A stretch of 64,000 nucleotides of DNA from Gonatopus flavifemur. Lineage: Eukaryota; Arthropoda; Insecta; Hymenoptera; Dryinidae. The stretch spans positions 25,394,001 to 25,458,000 of the forward strand of contig JAFFJZ010000007.1 of NCBI GenBank assembly GCA_018340375.1, given 5' to 3'. Both the position numbers and the translations under genes were made by a program. Shown here piece after piece: positions 24,079 to 35,029 of the stretch; position 1 is the first letter of the stretch, and every line of letters begins with the position of its first letter. The notes below the pieces were generated by a model. It worked only from the letters and a program-made list of their open reading frames with translations. It was not told where the DNA came from and made no database searches.

Positions 24079-24589
24079 AACGGAGAAAAATGCAGCTCGG
24101 AAGGATAGTAATCTTCAATAGAAAATTGGAGAATATTTCTTAAAATCTAAGAATTTTTCTCAAGTTCGTAATAAACATAAAACGGTTCAGATATTTCTCT
24201 TGAATATTGCTCGAAAAACAATGAAAAATTATCAATACTTGACAAATCATAAAAACAAATATGAAGTTTCCAAAAGTCGTGAATGAAATTTTACAAAGTG
24301 AATAACAAAATTCTTCAATTTGAAAATAAGATTCCAAAATTTTGTTATTTACTTTGTAAAATTTCATCCACGACTTTTGAAGAGTTCATATTTGTTCTTA
24401 TGATTTGTTAAGTATTGATAATTCTTCATTGTTTTTCGAGCAATATTCAAGAGAAATCTGAACCGTTTTACGTTCATTACGAACTTGAGAGAAATTCTTA
24501 GATTTTAAGAAATATTCTCAGATTTTAAGAAATATTCTCCAATTTTCTATTAAAGATTACTATCCTTTCGAGCTGCATTTTTCTCCGTG
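24079..24589. mobile_element. 511-bp foldback element, very long arms
   Basis: The left arm starts AACGGAGAAAAATGCAGCTC and the right arm, inverted, CACGGAGAAAAATGCAGCTC. TA flanks both sides (24,077-24,078; 24,590-24,591). The arms pair over almost their whole length, roughly 230 bp each, around a short loop near 24,310-24,335. The right arm carries one extra tandem copy of AGATTTTAAGAAATATTCTC at about 24,490-24,530 that the left arm lacks. Open frames inside simply reflect the palindrome. Confidence 0.8.
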
Positions 24590-24591
24590 TA

Positions 24592-26425
24592 CGCCTGATG
24601 ATCAATTTCGAAACTGCCTTTTTTATTCTAATATCTGGTATGATATAATCATTTTCCAGATAAAGGTTTTGTTGTAAAAAATTTGACAGCGAATCAGTTT
24701 CTTGTCAAAAACCATCGAATACGTTGTACTCGTGACGAAAAACAGTCCTTTAGATGTATTGATAAATCACGGTTAATCAAGAAATCCGGGATTAATTGTA
24801 TTTGCGAAGATATCATTGCTCAAGGAGAAAGGGCTTAGAGAATGGACTGGAAGGATATTCCATTCAGAGTGGGTGAGGACGTAAGATCCGTCGCTGCCTG
24901 TATTGGAGCGAACTAAGAGGATCTTGAACACATTGATAGGGATGAAGGCAATAATCAGAACACTTCCTTTGTGGAGCAAGGAATTCGATAGATCCCTTAG
25001 CTTGAGATACATTAATGATACCTGAGGTAACGTGTGAACTTGTGATCACTGTCGTATTATATCAAAATCGTTGAGAAAAGAATTAAATAACGCGTTTGAA
25101 ATAAATACATGTGATATTGAATGAGATTTAAATCAAAAATCATGAGACAAATTATTTTTATATATTTTCTCATATTTCATTAAAAAGTGAGAGGTAATGG
25201 AACCGAAATATATTTTGAGAAGTATATAATTACTAATGATGTATTGAAAATGCGTTCCGTTGGGAATTCATTCAAATTTCATTTTTATTTCATTGTTTAT
25301 TTTAGAGACGAATAATGAGATGTATCGTTGAAAGATCGAACAACATTCTTCTCTAGAAACGAGCTCTGCTGAATTTCACACGTTGCAAACAATGTGTAAT
25401 TACAAATACCATTTCAATGAGATATGGAATGTTCGGAATCTTACTCTCTGGGATGCTGAACGTGAAACATATTGTACTTTAAATGATACCAATTGTGAAA
25501 ATCTGATCGCATCAAAATTCCACATCGTAAATCTCGTAGAATGAATGGAAGTTCAATAATTCTATGATCAAATCATTTCAACGTGTTTCTATAAGGTCAT
25601 ACAATTTATATAGAACAATTAAACTTCGTAATCTATAAATGTGCCTTTCAAGGCGATAAAAGATTTTTGTATTTACGTCGGTACCCAACGCAGACGGGGA
25701 ATATATTCTACGACTAATTGAGTGTGACTATGGCGAAAGTGTTTCTCCATTCATAATGTACTCTAACTGTACAAACTTTGTTCGTGACATTTATCAAGCA
25801 GTCTCAATCAGATTAGAGTTGCATATATGAGTGAAAACGCTTAGAATTCAACGAAACGAAATCAGAAGAAAAATAGAAGATATTGAGTTAACATTTATCA
25901 AGCGGCTACAGCACTTCGAGTACTTGAATTCTAAAGGACTTACACGCGAAAGGAAACGGACGTGAATTGTTGAATTTATATGTATATTTTGTTCTCTAAA
26001 TGAACCTGTTGCAGATATAAGGTAGATCTATGATAACCGCTACATCTCTTTCCAGCGTTCTTTCGATTAATGAATATTAAAATTCTTGCTTTTTCCTCAT
26101 AGGCATGGAGAAATTACCTCTATACTTGGTATAAACAAGTTTTCGCATCCACAAAAACAGTTAAAATTTATCAGATAACATATAACGGTGCAGTATTAGA
26201 ATTGCAACAAGTCCCTTCCCTATTTGGATCAACTATGATTTCTGTCTTGATGTGCACAACTATTGAGCCAACCTTGAGCCAGACTGGGGCAAACTGTGGA
26301 GCATTTGTGCACTCACGTGTACATTCTGTCACAATTGTTCATAGCCAACACTAGTTTTCACACTTGTGCCAAGCTTGCGCCAAATGCACCATGACCGACT
26401 GATCATTTGAAACAATGGAACAATT
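24592..26425. other. Gene-less AT-rich stretch
   Basis: No gene or clear repeat is seen. Around 26,270-26,400 there are several TGTGCC/GGCACA-like and GAGCCAAC/TTGAGCCA words that may be an old motif-iterated MITE flanking the hairpin at 26,426. Confidence 0.4.
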
Positions 26426-26606
26426 CCCAAGTAAAAATTTTCATTTCGGGTTCGCTAAACAGGACTGGTGCAGGCGTGTTGCATTTTTCTGCGGTACTGT
26501 TGCGGACGTGATGTGCCCGCACTGGATCTACAACAGTACCGCACAAAAATGCAACACGTCTGCACCAGTCCCGTTTGGTGAACCGAAATTAACATTTTTA
26601 CTCGGG
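26426..26606. mobile_element. 181-bp near-perfect hairpin MITE
   Basis: The ends are CCCAAGTAAAAATTTTCATT and, inverted, CCCGAGTAAAAATGTTAATT. Pairing continues through TTTCGGTTC, AAACGGGACTGGTGCAG and GTTGCATTTTTGTGCGGTAC, leaving a loop of about 30 bases. The flanking dinucleotide is TT on both sides. The 94-codon frame that spans it is a palindrome artefact. Confidence 0.75.
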
Positions 26607-28124
26607 TTATGGGACAATATTAGCCCATTCGTTTTCAGTCAAGGTTTGTTCTTGATACATGGTTGGGGTTTGCTCAGCATTGTCAATACACACGCATGAT
26701 TGTATTTATATCAATGAAGTCGTAACTTAATTTTTGTTCTACTAATTTTGGTGCCATTGGTGCATGGGAATTAATTGATTTGAATTACAAGTAATGCATT
26801 GTAAAAAATAGGATCTATGATTTATTACAGGATGTATCGATTGCCAAGTAAAAAAATTCACTGGAATGTCATCGCCTTGACACTCAAGGGACCAAGGAGA
26901 AGAGGCTGCCTGTTGATCTAGGTCACAGCAGTTCTCACGAACTGGTGCAACAGTTGGCTCGAATGCTGTGATGCGGCAAATCTGTTGGAAACTTTTCATA
27001 TTAAAAAATCCTGTTCTCGTTTTCTCAACAAACAACTGTGTACCTTGATGAATTTTTAATGTCATACTAACGCGCGCACCTTCATAAATTCTTCTTTGCA
27101 ATTTATACTTTCAAATGGTACTGAGAACGTTCGAATATGTGAAATAAAATCGTAGAAATGTAATTTCGTCAACAACGATCACTTTTTCAATAATCTTTCC
27201 ATCTTCACGCCTCGAAGATACGTATTCCATTGGGTAGACTACTCTCGGTCCCTTGGTTCTATCCCTTGTTCGTCGTTACGTTCCTAACGCACCTCAAAGA
27301 TCAATACTCACCTGCTCTCGTGACCTCGAGACTGTTGCCTGATACATACGAAGAAGAGATGAAAATGAAAATATCGATATATAATTCTCCTTTGGGTAGA
27401 CTCCTTTGGGTATTGTGATATTGTGAAACGGCCGATGGGGGCTTTTAATTAATTGAAAGACATGGACATGGTTCATAAATACGTATGGACGATATTCTTA
27501 ACAGAAGGTTTCCTTGGTATTGAAAATTTCATTAATTCGATAAGTGGATACCCGGTGGTTTTCATCAAGGATACATTTATGACTCAATTTGTTTTTTTAC
27601 GGTTCATCATTCGTGTTACCACTCTCGATTCCAATTCTGTTTCTTGTATTCATTTTTAGGAGAGAGGAACAAAATAACAATGTTGTAGACAGTTTGCTCG
27701 CACATTCATGTATATCTTGTTCTCATTTGCATCATAAATTTCATTTCGTTTGAAACCACCGTGAACGTGAATCATGTTATTTTCTTGCATCAGCGAGAAT
27801 TTCGTCGTCCCAGTTATAACCTGAGATTATTGTTCAGTCTTTGTTTTTGATGAGTGTTTGAAATGAATAAATAAAATAATGAAATGAATCAATGAAATAA
27901 GATAACAATTAAAGGAGTGCATCTGGTATGGTGGAATTCCAATTCCATATCTTTCCTTCTCATTGGAATAAGGTTCAAGTTGCCTTCCTGATTGAAAAGT
28001 TCCATTCATTTCAATCCAATATATAAAATTCCAATCGGAACCGATTCATCCTTATTAGATTTGAAACGGATTTCTGCACATTTGATAGGGATTCTAATCT
28101 AGGCTGAGTACAGTGATATAACCA
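26607..28124. other. Gene-less stretch
   Basis: No protein family is recognisable. A short imperfect direct repeat containing TTGGGTAGACT occurs at about 27,230 and 27,393 and 27,408. Otherwise nothing is supported. Confidence 0.4.
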
Positions 28125-28424
28125 CGCTCTCTGAATTTCTCGGAGTGAAAATCCACGCCTCAAGAGTGTAAATACTGCGAGTCCAACAAGAGTGAGATTC
28201 CACTCCATAAGAGTGAATTTTCTTCTTGGAGTAAGAATTTCACTCTTGAAAGAAGGTCAAATTTCATTCTTTAAATCGAGTTAAAACTTCGCTCTGTTGG
28301 AGTGAGAATTCACTCTTATCGAGTGAAAAGTCACTGTTCAAGAGTGGAATCTCATTCTTCCTGGACTTGCAGTATTTCCACTCTTCAAGAGTGACTTTCT
28401 TACTCCAAGGAATTTAGAGAGTGC
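28125..28424. mobile_element. MITE with iterated AGAGTGA/TCACTCT motif, best copy
   Basis: The left end CGCTCTCTGAATTTCTCGGA and the inverted right end CGCACTCTCTAAATTCCTTG pair. The roughly 300-bp interior is almost entirely AGAGTGA and TCACTCT heptamers in alternating orientation, with about a dozen recognisable copies. It is the best-preserved member of the family at 7337, 8371 and 12,100. Non-coding. Confidence 0.7.
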
Positions 28425-28525
28425 GAAGTGGACAGTTTTCTGTTCCAATAATGGAGAAAAATCTGTTCTCAACACAATTTTGATTCAATGTTGATGAATT
28501 TCCTTCTTTTATATTTGGAGAGCAG

Positions 28526-29733
28526 CGCCTTCGATCCTACAGAGATCGACCGTACAGAATGACAGTTATGTCGAACGGTTCGATTTCATAGAATGAAAAA
28601 TGCTTACGAGAAAACATCCCAATGATTGGAGCCAGTAGGGTTTGAATGTTATACAATGAATTTTATTCCACAGTTTTTCCTCTTTTCGAAAGGAAAAGTT
28701 CAATAAAATTGCCGCGAACAACATTTTGGTGAAAAATTTGCTTATTTGCAACAAGTCAAATTTTGTTTCATTACAGACATAGAGGAGATATCGAGAAATC
28801 ATTTCTGGAGATTTTTTATCCCTTTATGAATTTGAATATTGCGTGATTTGGTGCACCTGAAAAAAGTGTGCGCGTCAGATAAATATTTATTTGTCCTGTG
28901 CACAATAAAACCCTAGTTGATAGATGATTATTATAATTGAATTCAAACCTCGTTCATTTATCTCACGGGAAGTGAGATACGCTTGAGATACGTCACTTTG
29001 TCACAATTCTGCAAGGCAAAAAATGATGTTGTTGATATGTGGGTAGCTAAAAATAAGGTATGGTAGGTATTTTTCAGCTGTGGAAACAAAATTTATTGCT
29101 GTGGTAGGTAAAATCTACCTGTCACATCAATATTTTTGGCTATCCAAATATCAAGTACACGAATCAGCTACTGCAGATAACATAATACTAAATACGTATT
29201 TGGTTATCCCAATGAAATATTCATTTCAATCAAATCACTTTATGTGAGATAAATGAACAAGTTCTGGGTCCAATTATAATGATCATCTATTCAACTAAAG
29301 ATTTATTGTGTACAGGACAAATAAATATTTATCTGACGCGCATACTTTTTTCAGCTGCACCAAATCACGCAATATTTAAATTCATAAAGGGATAAAAAAT
29401 CTTCAGAAATGATTTCTCGATATCTCCTCTATGTCTGTAAAGAAACAAAATTTGACTTGTTGCAAATAAGCAAATTTTTCACCAAAATGTTGTTCGCGGC
29501 AATTTTATTGAACTTTTCCTTTCGAAAAGAGGAAAAACTGTGGAATAGAATTCATTGTATAACATTCAAACCCTACTGGCTCCAATCATTGGGATGTTTT
29601 CTCGTAAGCATTTTTCATTCTATAAAATCGAACTGTTCGACATAATTGCCATTCTGTAGGATTGGTCTCTGTAGAATCGAACCGGTCGACATAATTGTCA
29701 TTCTGTAGGATCGTTCTCTATAGGATCGAAGGC
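28526..29733. mobile_element. 1.2-kb foldback with nearly identical arms of about 450-500 bp
   Basis: GCCTTCGATCCTACAGAGA at the left edge is inverted at the right edge (TCTCTATAGGATCGAAGGC). The arms match base for base over long stretches: 28,566-28,802 and 29,409-29,645 differ at only 4 of 237 positions. The loop (about 28,990-29,230) is itself a relic of the AGCTnnnAGCT MITE family. The right arm has an extra roughly 50-bp tandem copy around 29,640-29,710 (two TTCGACATAATTG...CATTCTGTAGGAT units against one on the left). A 78-codon frame is open in both arms, but all four differences within it change the amino acid, which argues against coding selection. Confidence 0.75.
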
Positions 29734-30370
29734 ACCCCGTTGGAAAGAGTTTTACTTGAACGTATCAATGGCAGTTTTGTTTGCTGAGATCGATGGTTTA
29801 TAAGATTCAGAATGAATTGATTAATAAACAAAACATCGCGATTGTCCAATATCATATAGAGATAGACGATGTTTGCGATATCGATTTTTTTGTACGCAAC
29901 ATGTATCTAGTTTGTATCAAAATTTGACAAAAATGTATAGAAATTGGATAAACTGTATACAAAACTTTCGTATCGTAAATATCGTCCACCCATGCAACAT
30001 CACCCGTTACTAATGAAAATTCTCAACTTGTTCACATTGTTAGGACCTAAATGAGATTTTCACAGAGTTTCTTCAGATCTTCTGTGTTATGAATCATCAA
30101 TTTTGTATGTAAATTTGTTCATCTCATGCAGATTTCAAGAAAGTAATTTCTTCACACAAAGATTCATGCTCTTCGAATGAATTAATTTAAAGTTCAATAT
30201 TTTTTGTAATGTAAAATGGATAAAGCACACACTTCTTTTTTGAGACATAGTGATCTGCCGATTCATCAAGTTCTCTTTTAGATTTTTCATTGAAATTGTC
30301 TGAAGATAAAATGAGTATGAACAAAAATGCCGCAGTGACGCGTCAAAGCGAGGTTACTCTTTGTGTGTGC
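29734..30370. other. Unassigned AT-rich stretch
   Basis: I see no gene, clear repeat or inverted-repeat boundary here. Confidence 0.4.
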
Positions 30371-30374
30371 TTAA

Positions 30375-31257
30375 GGGGAGGTTAACCTTTTTATTGACCA
30401 AAACAACGGTTTTTTCTTGATTGTTTTTTTCATAGAAGGGAATGATAATCAACTCAAAATTCACTCATGTCATACATCAAAGACTACAAAAAAATATTTT
30501 TTTTATTAAAAAATAGCGTAACTGTATCCGATGACGCGTCCCGTAAAGTGACCGTCTCAGAAAAAGGTGGTCTACTGTTGGCCACTCTAGCATCTGCAAA
30601 AATGATCGGAAACTGAAAAATAAAAAATTTTCATAAAATATATGAGTGTAGTTGGAGCCTGAACTACAATCATCCCTGACAATCAAAAATTAAGAAAATG
30701 GCGGGCATTTGAATATTGTTTTTCGTTTTTCTTGCTTTCTTTCGCTCTTTAAAGTTCTGTGAAAACAAGTTATGCATGTATCATCTTGATTGTAGTTCAG
30801 GTTTTAATGAATCTAATAAGCTTTGGAACAAAAAAAAAGGTGATCCGTCGAGTAGTTTTCGAGTAATCGTGGCCAACAGTTCAAAAAACATGGTTTCGAG
30901 AAAAACGCATTTGAAGATTTGATCAACGAATAATCTGTGTTAACGTCAAAATAATATACCTTATGGTTAATCAGTGATTCCAGGGCCATACATTTGGTGC
31001 TCCATATGGTGCCTCTGCTTACTATGGTACGAATATATGGGCGCCCAATTCAAAAATATTTATGTAAAATACACTTCGCTCGAATTACCGTTCGATTTCA
31101 ATTGTCAAGACGGAAGATAGGTCTCGTTTTTGTTCCATAACTTTGAAAAAAAATATATTCGACCAAACGGTTGTAGTGATGTATTCTACACATAATTTAC
31201 TACAAAAAAATGCAAAAGAAAATTGTTTCTTTGGTCGAGGAAAAGGTCAACCTCTCC
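30375..31257. mobile_element. TTAA-flanked foldback element, GGGGAGG ends
   Basis: TTAA at 30,371-30,374 and 31,258-31,261 flanks the inverted ends GGGGAGGTTAACCTTTTTAT and, reverse complemented, GGAGAGGTTGACCTTTTCCT. Pairing is patchy further in (GACCAAA, TACATCA...CTACAA, ATATTTTTTTT). An internal inverted pair, CCTGAACTACAATCATC and GATTGTAGTTCAGG, lies at about 30,658 and 30,790. A TTAA target is the hallmark of piggyBac-type insertion, but piggyBac ends normally begin CCC, so the superfamily is uncertain. Non-coding. Confidence 0.6.
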
Positions 31258-31458
31258 TTAAAAGAAAGCTTATCAATATTGTGTTCACATATGCATCAAA
31301 CTTTCCCACCGTGCCAAAAAATAGATGAAAAAGTAATTTGAGATATTTAAAATCTTCATCACCGATGAATGACAATACCAAATTCACTAGGACAGCAGAA
31401 CGTGATTTAGCTGTCTTACTTTTTGCTGTAGACGAAAGAATTTTCCTTGCATCAGCTA

Positions 31459-31711
31459 CACAGAGAAAAGTAAGAGGTTGAAAATTACTACATTTTCTAC
31501 TGAATTGGCAGGATAAGAAAAAATGCCGCTGTTAGACAGTGTAGTACATATAAATGATTTAACGAACATCTTTTAGTATGAGCGTGCAATCTGATGCGTG
31601 ATAAGGTACACATTTTTACTACACCATCTATCGATAACAGTAGTATTTTCGCTTATCCTGCTAATTTTATAGAAATGTAGTAATTTCTGAAATTTTATTT
31701 TTTTCCGTGTG
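31459..31711. mobile_element. MITE with about 70-bp arms
   Basis: The left end CACAGAGAAAAGTAAGAGGT and the inverted right end CACACGGAAAAAAATAAAAT pair on through TTCAGAAATTACTACATTTC and GCAGGATAAG. A TA precedes the left end. No ORF. Confidence 0.65.
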
Positions 31712-31759
31712 ATTATTGAACCGTAGCTGCGGAATGATTGTTGAGACAGTTGCATTTTT

Positions 31760-31870
31760 GTATTATTTACAGAACAGCAAACAAAATTCAGCTACAGGAG
31801 TCGGAATTTTTTGCTACAACAGCTAAAAAATTGCTATCATAACAAAAGATTTGCTATTCCTGCGAAACGT
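31760..31870. repeat. Relic of the GCTGnnnCAGC / AGCTA MITE family
   Basis: It holds a short run of TTTGCTA, ACAGCTA and AGCAAA words in both orientations, as in the elements at 6745 and 39,781, but has no preserved ends. Confidence 0.35.
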
Positions 31871-33517
31871 ATCCACATTTGGCGATTCGCTTAAAATTTG
31901 AGAAAATTCAAATATTTTTCTTTCATATTTTTGAATTTCAGACAATCAAGAATATGTACTTCGGAGGATTTTTTGAAATTCTCATTATACTTCACTATCC
32001 AACAAGTAAAATTTCCGAAATCTTGACTCCAAACTTTAAACGCGTGTTTTACGAAACTACTTTTTTCAAGCTGGCGTACGCGATATCTCAAGTTCTACTG
32101 AATCAATTTATTACAAATTTGTTATGACTATTCTTTATACGTGGGAAAAATATTATCTCATAAATTATGATGTGAGAATTGTAGCGGAGGACTATATCTG
32201 CGGGATTAGTCCATTTCAAATGGAACATCATGAATCGAGCTGTTTTTTGGTTGAATCACGTTGAATATTACGATGTTCACTCCTAAAAAAGAAGTTTATA
32301 ACATCAATATATGTCTCTAATATCTGACAATCCCTGCTTTTTGAAGTATGGTCCTATGGTACTATTTCAATATCGTAATTTGGAAGATAATATATTTCCC
32401 TTTTACATCTCTCTATCGCATGAACCAACAAAAATCAGAAATCTTTCAATTCCACTATTTTTAGAAAATTTGGAGTCGTCATAAAAAACGTGCTGAAAAA
32501 GACTTTTATTTTCAAACAGCTGCCATTTTGTCTAAAAATTTTCCTTACTTGTTCGAGATTCTGTTCATAGCGGCATCTCTACTAATTAAGGATCCATTGG
32601 ATTCTTTTGTGTCTGATGACTAAAAGGGTTAAAAACTGGTACACCAGGGCAATTGTTTTTTTTTTCAGAACTCACACTTCACCAGCTTGTAGCTTGTTCA
32701 ATTTTGAATATTCTTTTTCGTTTAATTTTTTCTTTTTCTTTTTTTGTATTTTTAAAAGATCAATAAACAAATGATAAAATAATGGGTAGTGAAAATATTC
32801 TTCGTTTTATTTGTTCAAGGCCAAAAAAACGTCAGAAATTCGTGCCTCTACACTAGATTACCTCCTTAAACAAATGAATGTGTGAACTACAATAGAATGT
32901 TTTATTCAAATGAAATTAAATTTTTGTACACTATTTTTTTTAATGATAACTATCGTAGAGTGGAAAGAATTTTATCCTTGAATTTGAATAGTTTCACGGG
33001 AAATTTTCTTCATACACATATACTTTTTTCATAAAATTGAAGGTATGCAACGTAAATGGCCTGTAAATCGTATCATATCATTGCGAATTCATTTGATTTT
33101 GAACCAGTTTCTGAGATAGAATGTTACAAAATGACTTATACGCAATCAATGTTTCGTCAAACTAATTTCATCTTCATTGCCTAGGTGACTGGAATTATCC
33201 CATTTGTTCAAAGTTTAATAAGGAAAGGCAGGAAGAGTACTCTCATGTTCTTCAGCAACTCTGAAAAAATGGAGAACATAGTAGTTACGCTATGTTGAAT
33301 ATAATATTCACCATTCCAGGCGGAGGAATCAAATGCAGTACGGTAATGGTATCTGTTCAAATGTAGTCACAGAGCATGACATCACATGGTCCTAAATCCT
33401 CTAGAAATGACATGGTTTAGTTTCGCTCACGTTGTTATGAATGAACCTTTGAACAATGCTAACAGAAAGTGAGAATATGTAACAATTCATACATGGACGT
33501 AGCGATTTAATTCCAGG
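31871..33517. other. Gene-less AT-rich stretch
   Basis: No gene is recognisable. Poly-T and poly-A tracts are frequent (for example 32,654-32,668 and 32,700-32,760). Confidence 0.4.
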
Positions 33518-33521
33518 TTAA

Positions 33522-33745
33522 CCCTTAACATGCACACCAGGATCACAGTGACCCTGTAAACGAATTGAAGCGTCAAATAATACATGTTACTGTTTGAAAA
33601 TTCCATAAGTAACGCCATCTAAAATCGAATTCGATTATAAAGTGACGACAATGACCATAGACAGGTCGAATTAACTGCTCAATGTTTATTTAACAGCTAT
33701 TGGATGTTGACGTAGGGTCTGTGTGACCCTGGTGTGCATGCAACG
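33522..33745. mobile_element. Possible piggyBac-like MITE relic
   Basis: TTAA at 33,518-33,521 is followed by CCCTTAACATGCACACCAGG and the subterminal palindrome ATCACAGTGACC. An inverted subterminal copy (GTGTGACCCTGGTGTGCATG) lies at 33,721-33,740, but the last bases and the right TTAA are lost. A third copy of the subterminal palindrome occurs at 33,909-33,931. The assignment rests on the TTAA and CCC start only. Confidence 0.4.
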
Positions 33746-33939
33746 TTGGTTCACTCGAAAAGTGAGCTTTTTTATAAGTTGAAAAAACTGTGTTTTTTAA
33801 TCAGCGATGTGAGTGGAATAAATTCATATTTTCGATTTTAATTAATTCCCATACTATAATGGAACGTTTTGTAAACATTGACAAAACGTACTTCACTAAT
33901 TACACAGGATCACGGTGACCCTGGTGTGCATGATATGTG

Positions 33940-34128
33940 CCCAAGTAGCATCCGAATTTTGTATATGTACTACGAATTTCCACGTCGCATCTCCGTGGAT
34001 TCCACGTGGATAAATGGTAGTCGTGGATAGAACGTGGATGAACGAAGATTCCACGTGATGGCGACGTAGAAATGTCCGATGCTGTATGGGATGCATGGTA
34101 GATATGCAACATTCTGTTGCTACTTGGG
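33940..34128. mobile_element. MITE with iterated CCACGTGGAT-like motif
   Basis: The ends are CCCAAGTAGCATCCGAA and, inverted, CCCAAGTAGCAACAGAA. The interior repeats CCACGTGG, CGTGGAT and ATCCACG words in both orientations. Its ends resemble the hairpin MITE at 26,426 (CCCAAGTA). No ORF. Confidence 0.6.
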
Positions 34129-34365
34129 TTTCCCTCAGAAAACACCACTCGTTCAATCATCAGAATAAATACACTTTTATAAGAATTCACATTTCTAATA
34201 TTTTTTCCCTCAAAGTCACACCTGAACAAGACACGTGTACAATATTAGGCCTCAATATTCAAGCCTCAAAAAGTTACAATTTTTCCAATAGACACATCAT
34301 TTTTGGAAAATTTGAATTTTTCAACAATTTTTTCTACAATGTCGATAGCAAAAAAATTCAGTTGT

Positions 34366-34726
34366 CAGGCCACATGTTGCTCAACCTGTTAAAAAATATT
34401 TGGAAGGAGTGAATTGGGAAATCTTGCCCCACCCGCCGTATTCCCCAGACATTGGGCCTTCGGATTATCATCTATTTCGATCTATGCAATCAGCCCTTAC
34501 CGGAGAGCGGTTTACTTCTTACGAAAGTGTCGAAAAATGGCTCAATGAATGGATCGAGTTAAAAGAACCTGCTTTTTTTCTCCGAGGAATCCGTATGCTG
34601 CCTGAAAGATAGGCAAAAGTGGTCGCTTCCAATGGTGCCTACTTTAAATAACATTATGTAATAATCCATTGTTTGAATAAAAATCAACTTTGCTTGAAAA
34701 AAGGCGGAAACGTATTCCCATACCCA
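34366..34726 (+). pseudogene. 5'-truncated mariner transposase tail
   Basis: From about 34,366 the frame reads RPHVAQPVKKYLEGVNWEI then LPHPPYSPDIGPSDYHLFRS, the C-terminal third of a mariner transposase, including the PSDY aspartate that is the third catalytic residue of the DD34D triad. The first two catalytic aspartates are absent because the 5' two thirds are gone. Near the end, LPER is followed by an in-frame TAG at 34,610-34,612 where the family normally has a tryptophan. The reading then continues in frame as AKVVASNGAYFK to a proper TAA. Downstream, AAAAAAGGCGGAAACGTAT resembles the 3' inverted repeat of mariners. It comes from a different mariner lineage from the element at 47,956. 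Confidence 0.75.
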
Positions 34727-35026
34727 ATACTATGAATGTGTTTGAATATTCGAAATATCCTCTTTGCACATTCCAATGTGGCCGTTTCATAGGTGCCATG
34801 CATATTCATCGAACGTATGTGACCCAATACACGACGGTACATCAATCGAACGCTGATTTAATGAATATCGTACATTTCGAATGTACTATGTACGTTCTAA
34901 GGATATTGAAAACAGTCTAATTCTCACATTCTATGAAATTTCATTATATGTTCTTCGTATCTCATTCGCACATTCTACGAACGTTTCTATTTCGTATATA
35001 CGCTGAACTTCTGTTGCTGCTTGGGT
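34727..35026. repeat. Possible MITE with TTGCTGCTTGGG right end
   Basis: The right edge TTCTGTTGCTGCTTGGG (before TA at 35,027) matches the right edge of the element at 33,940 closely. The interior has repeated CGAACGT/ACGTTC and GAATAT words. The left edge cannot be separated from the mariner 3' end, so the limits are uncertain. Confidence 0.35.
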
Positions 35027-35029
35027 AGA

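Noticed and set aside
26415..26699. 94-codon frame
   Set aside because: It spans the 181-bp hairpin MITE; its openness comes from the palindrome.
28566..29645. Pair of 78-codon frames as a duplicated gene
   Set aside because: They are the two arms of one foldback, and all four differences between them are non-synonymous, which does not fit coding selection.
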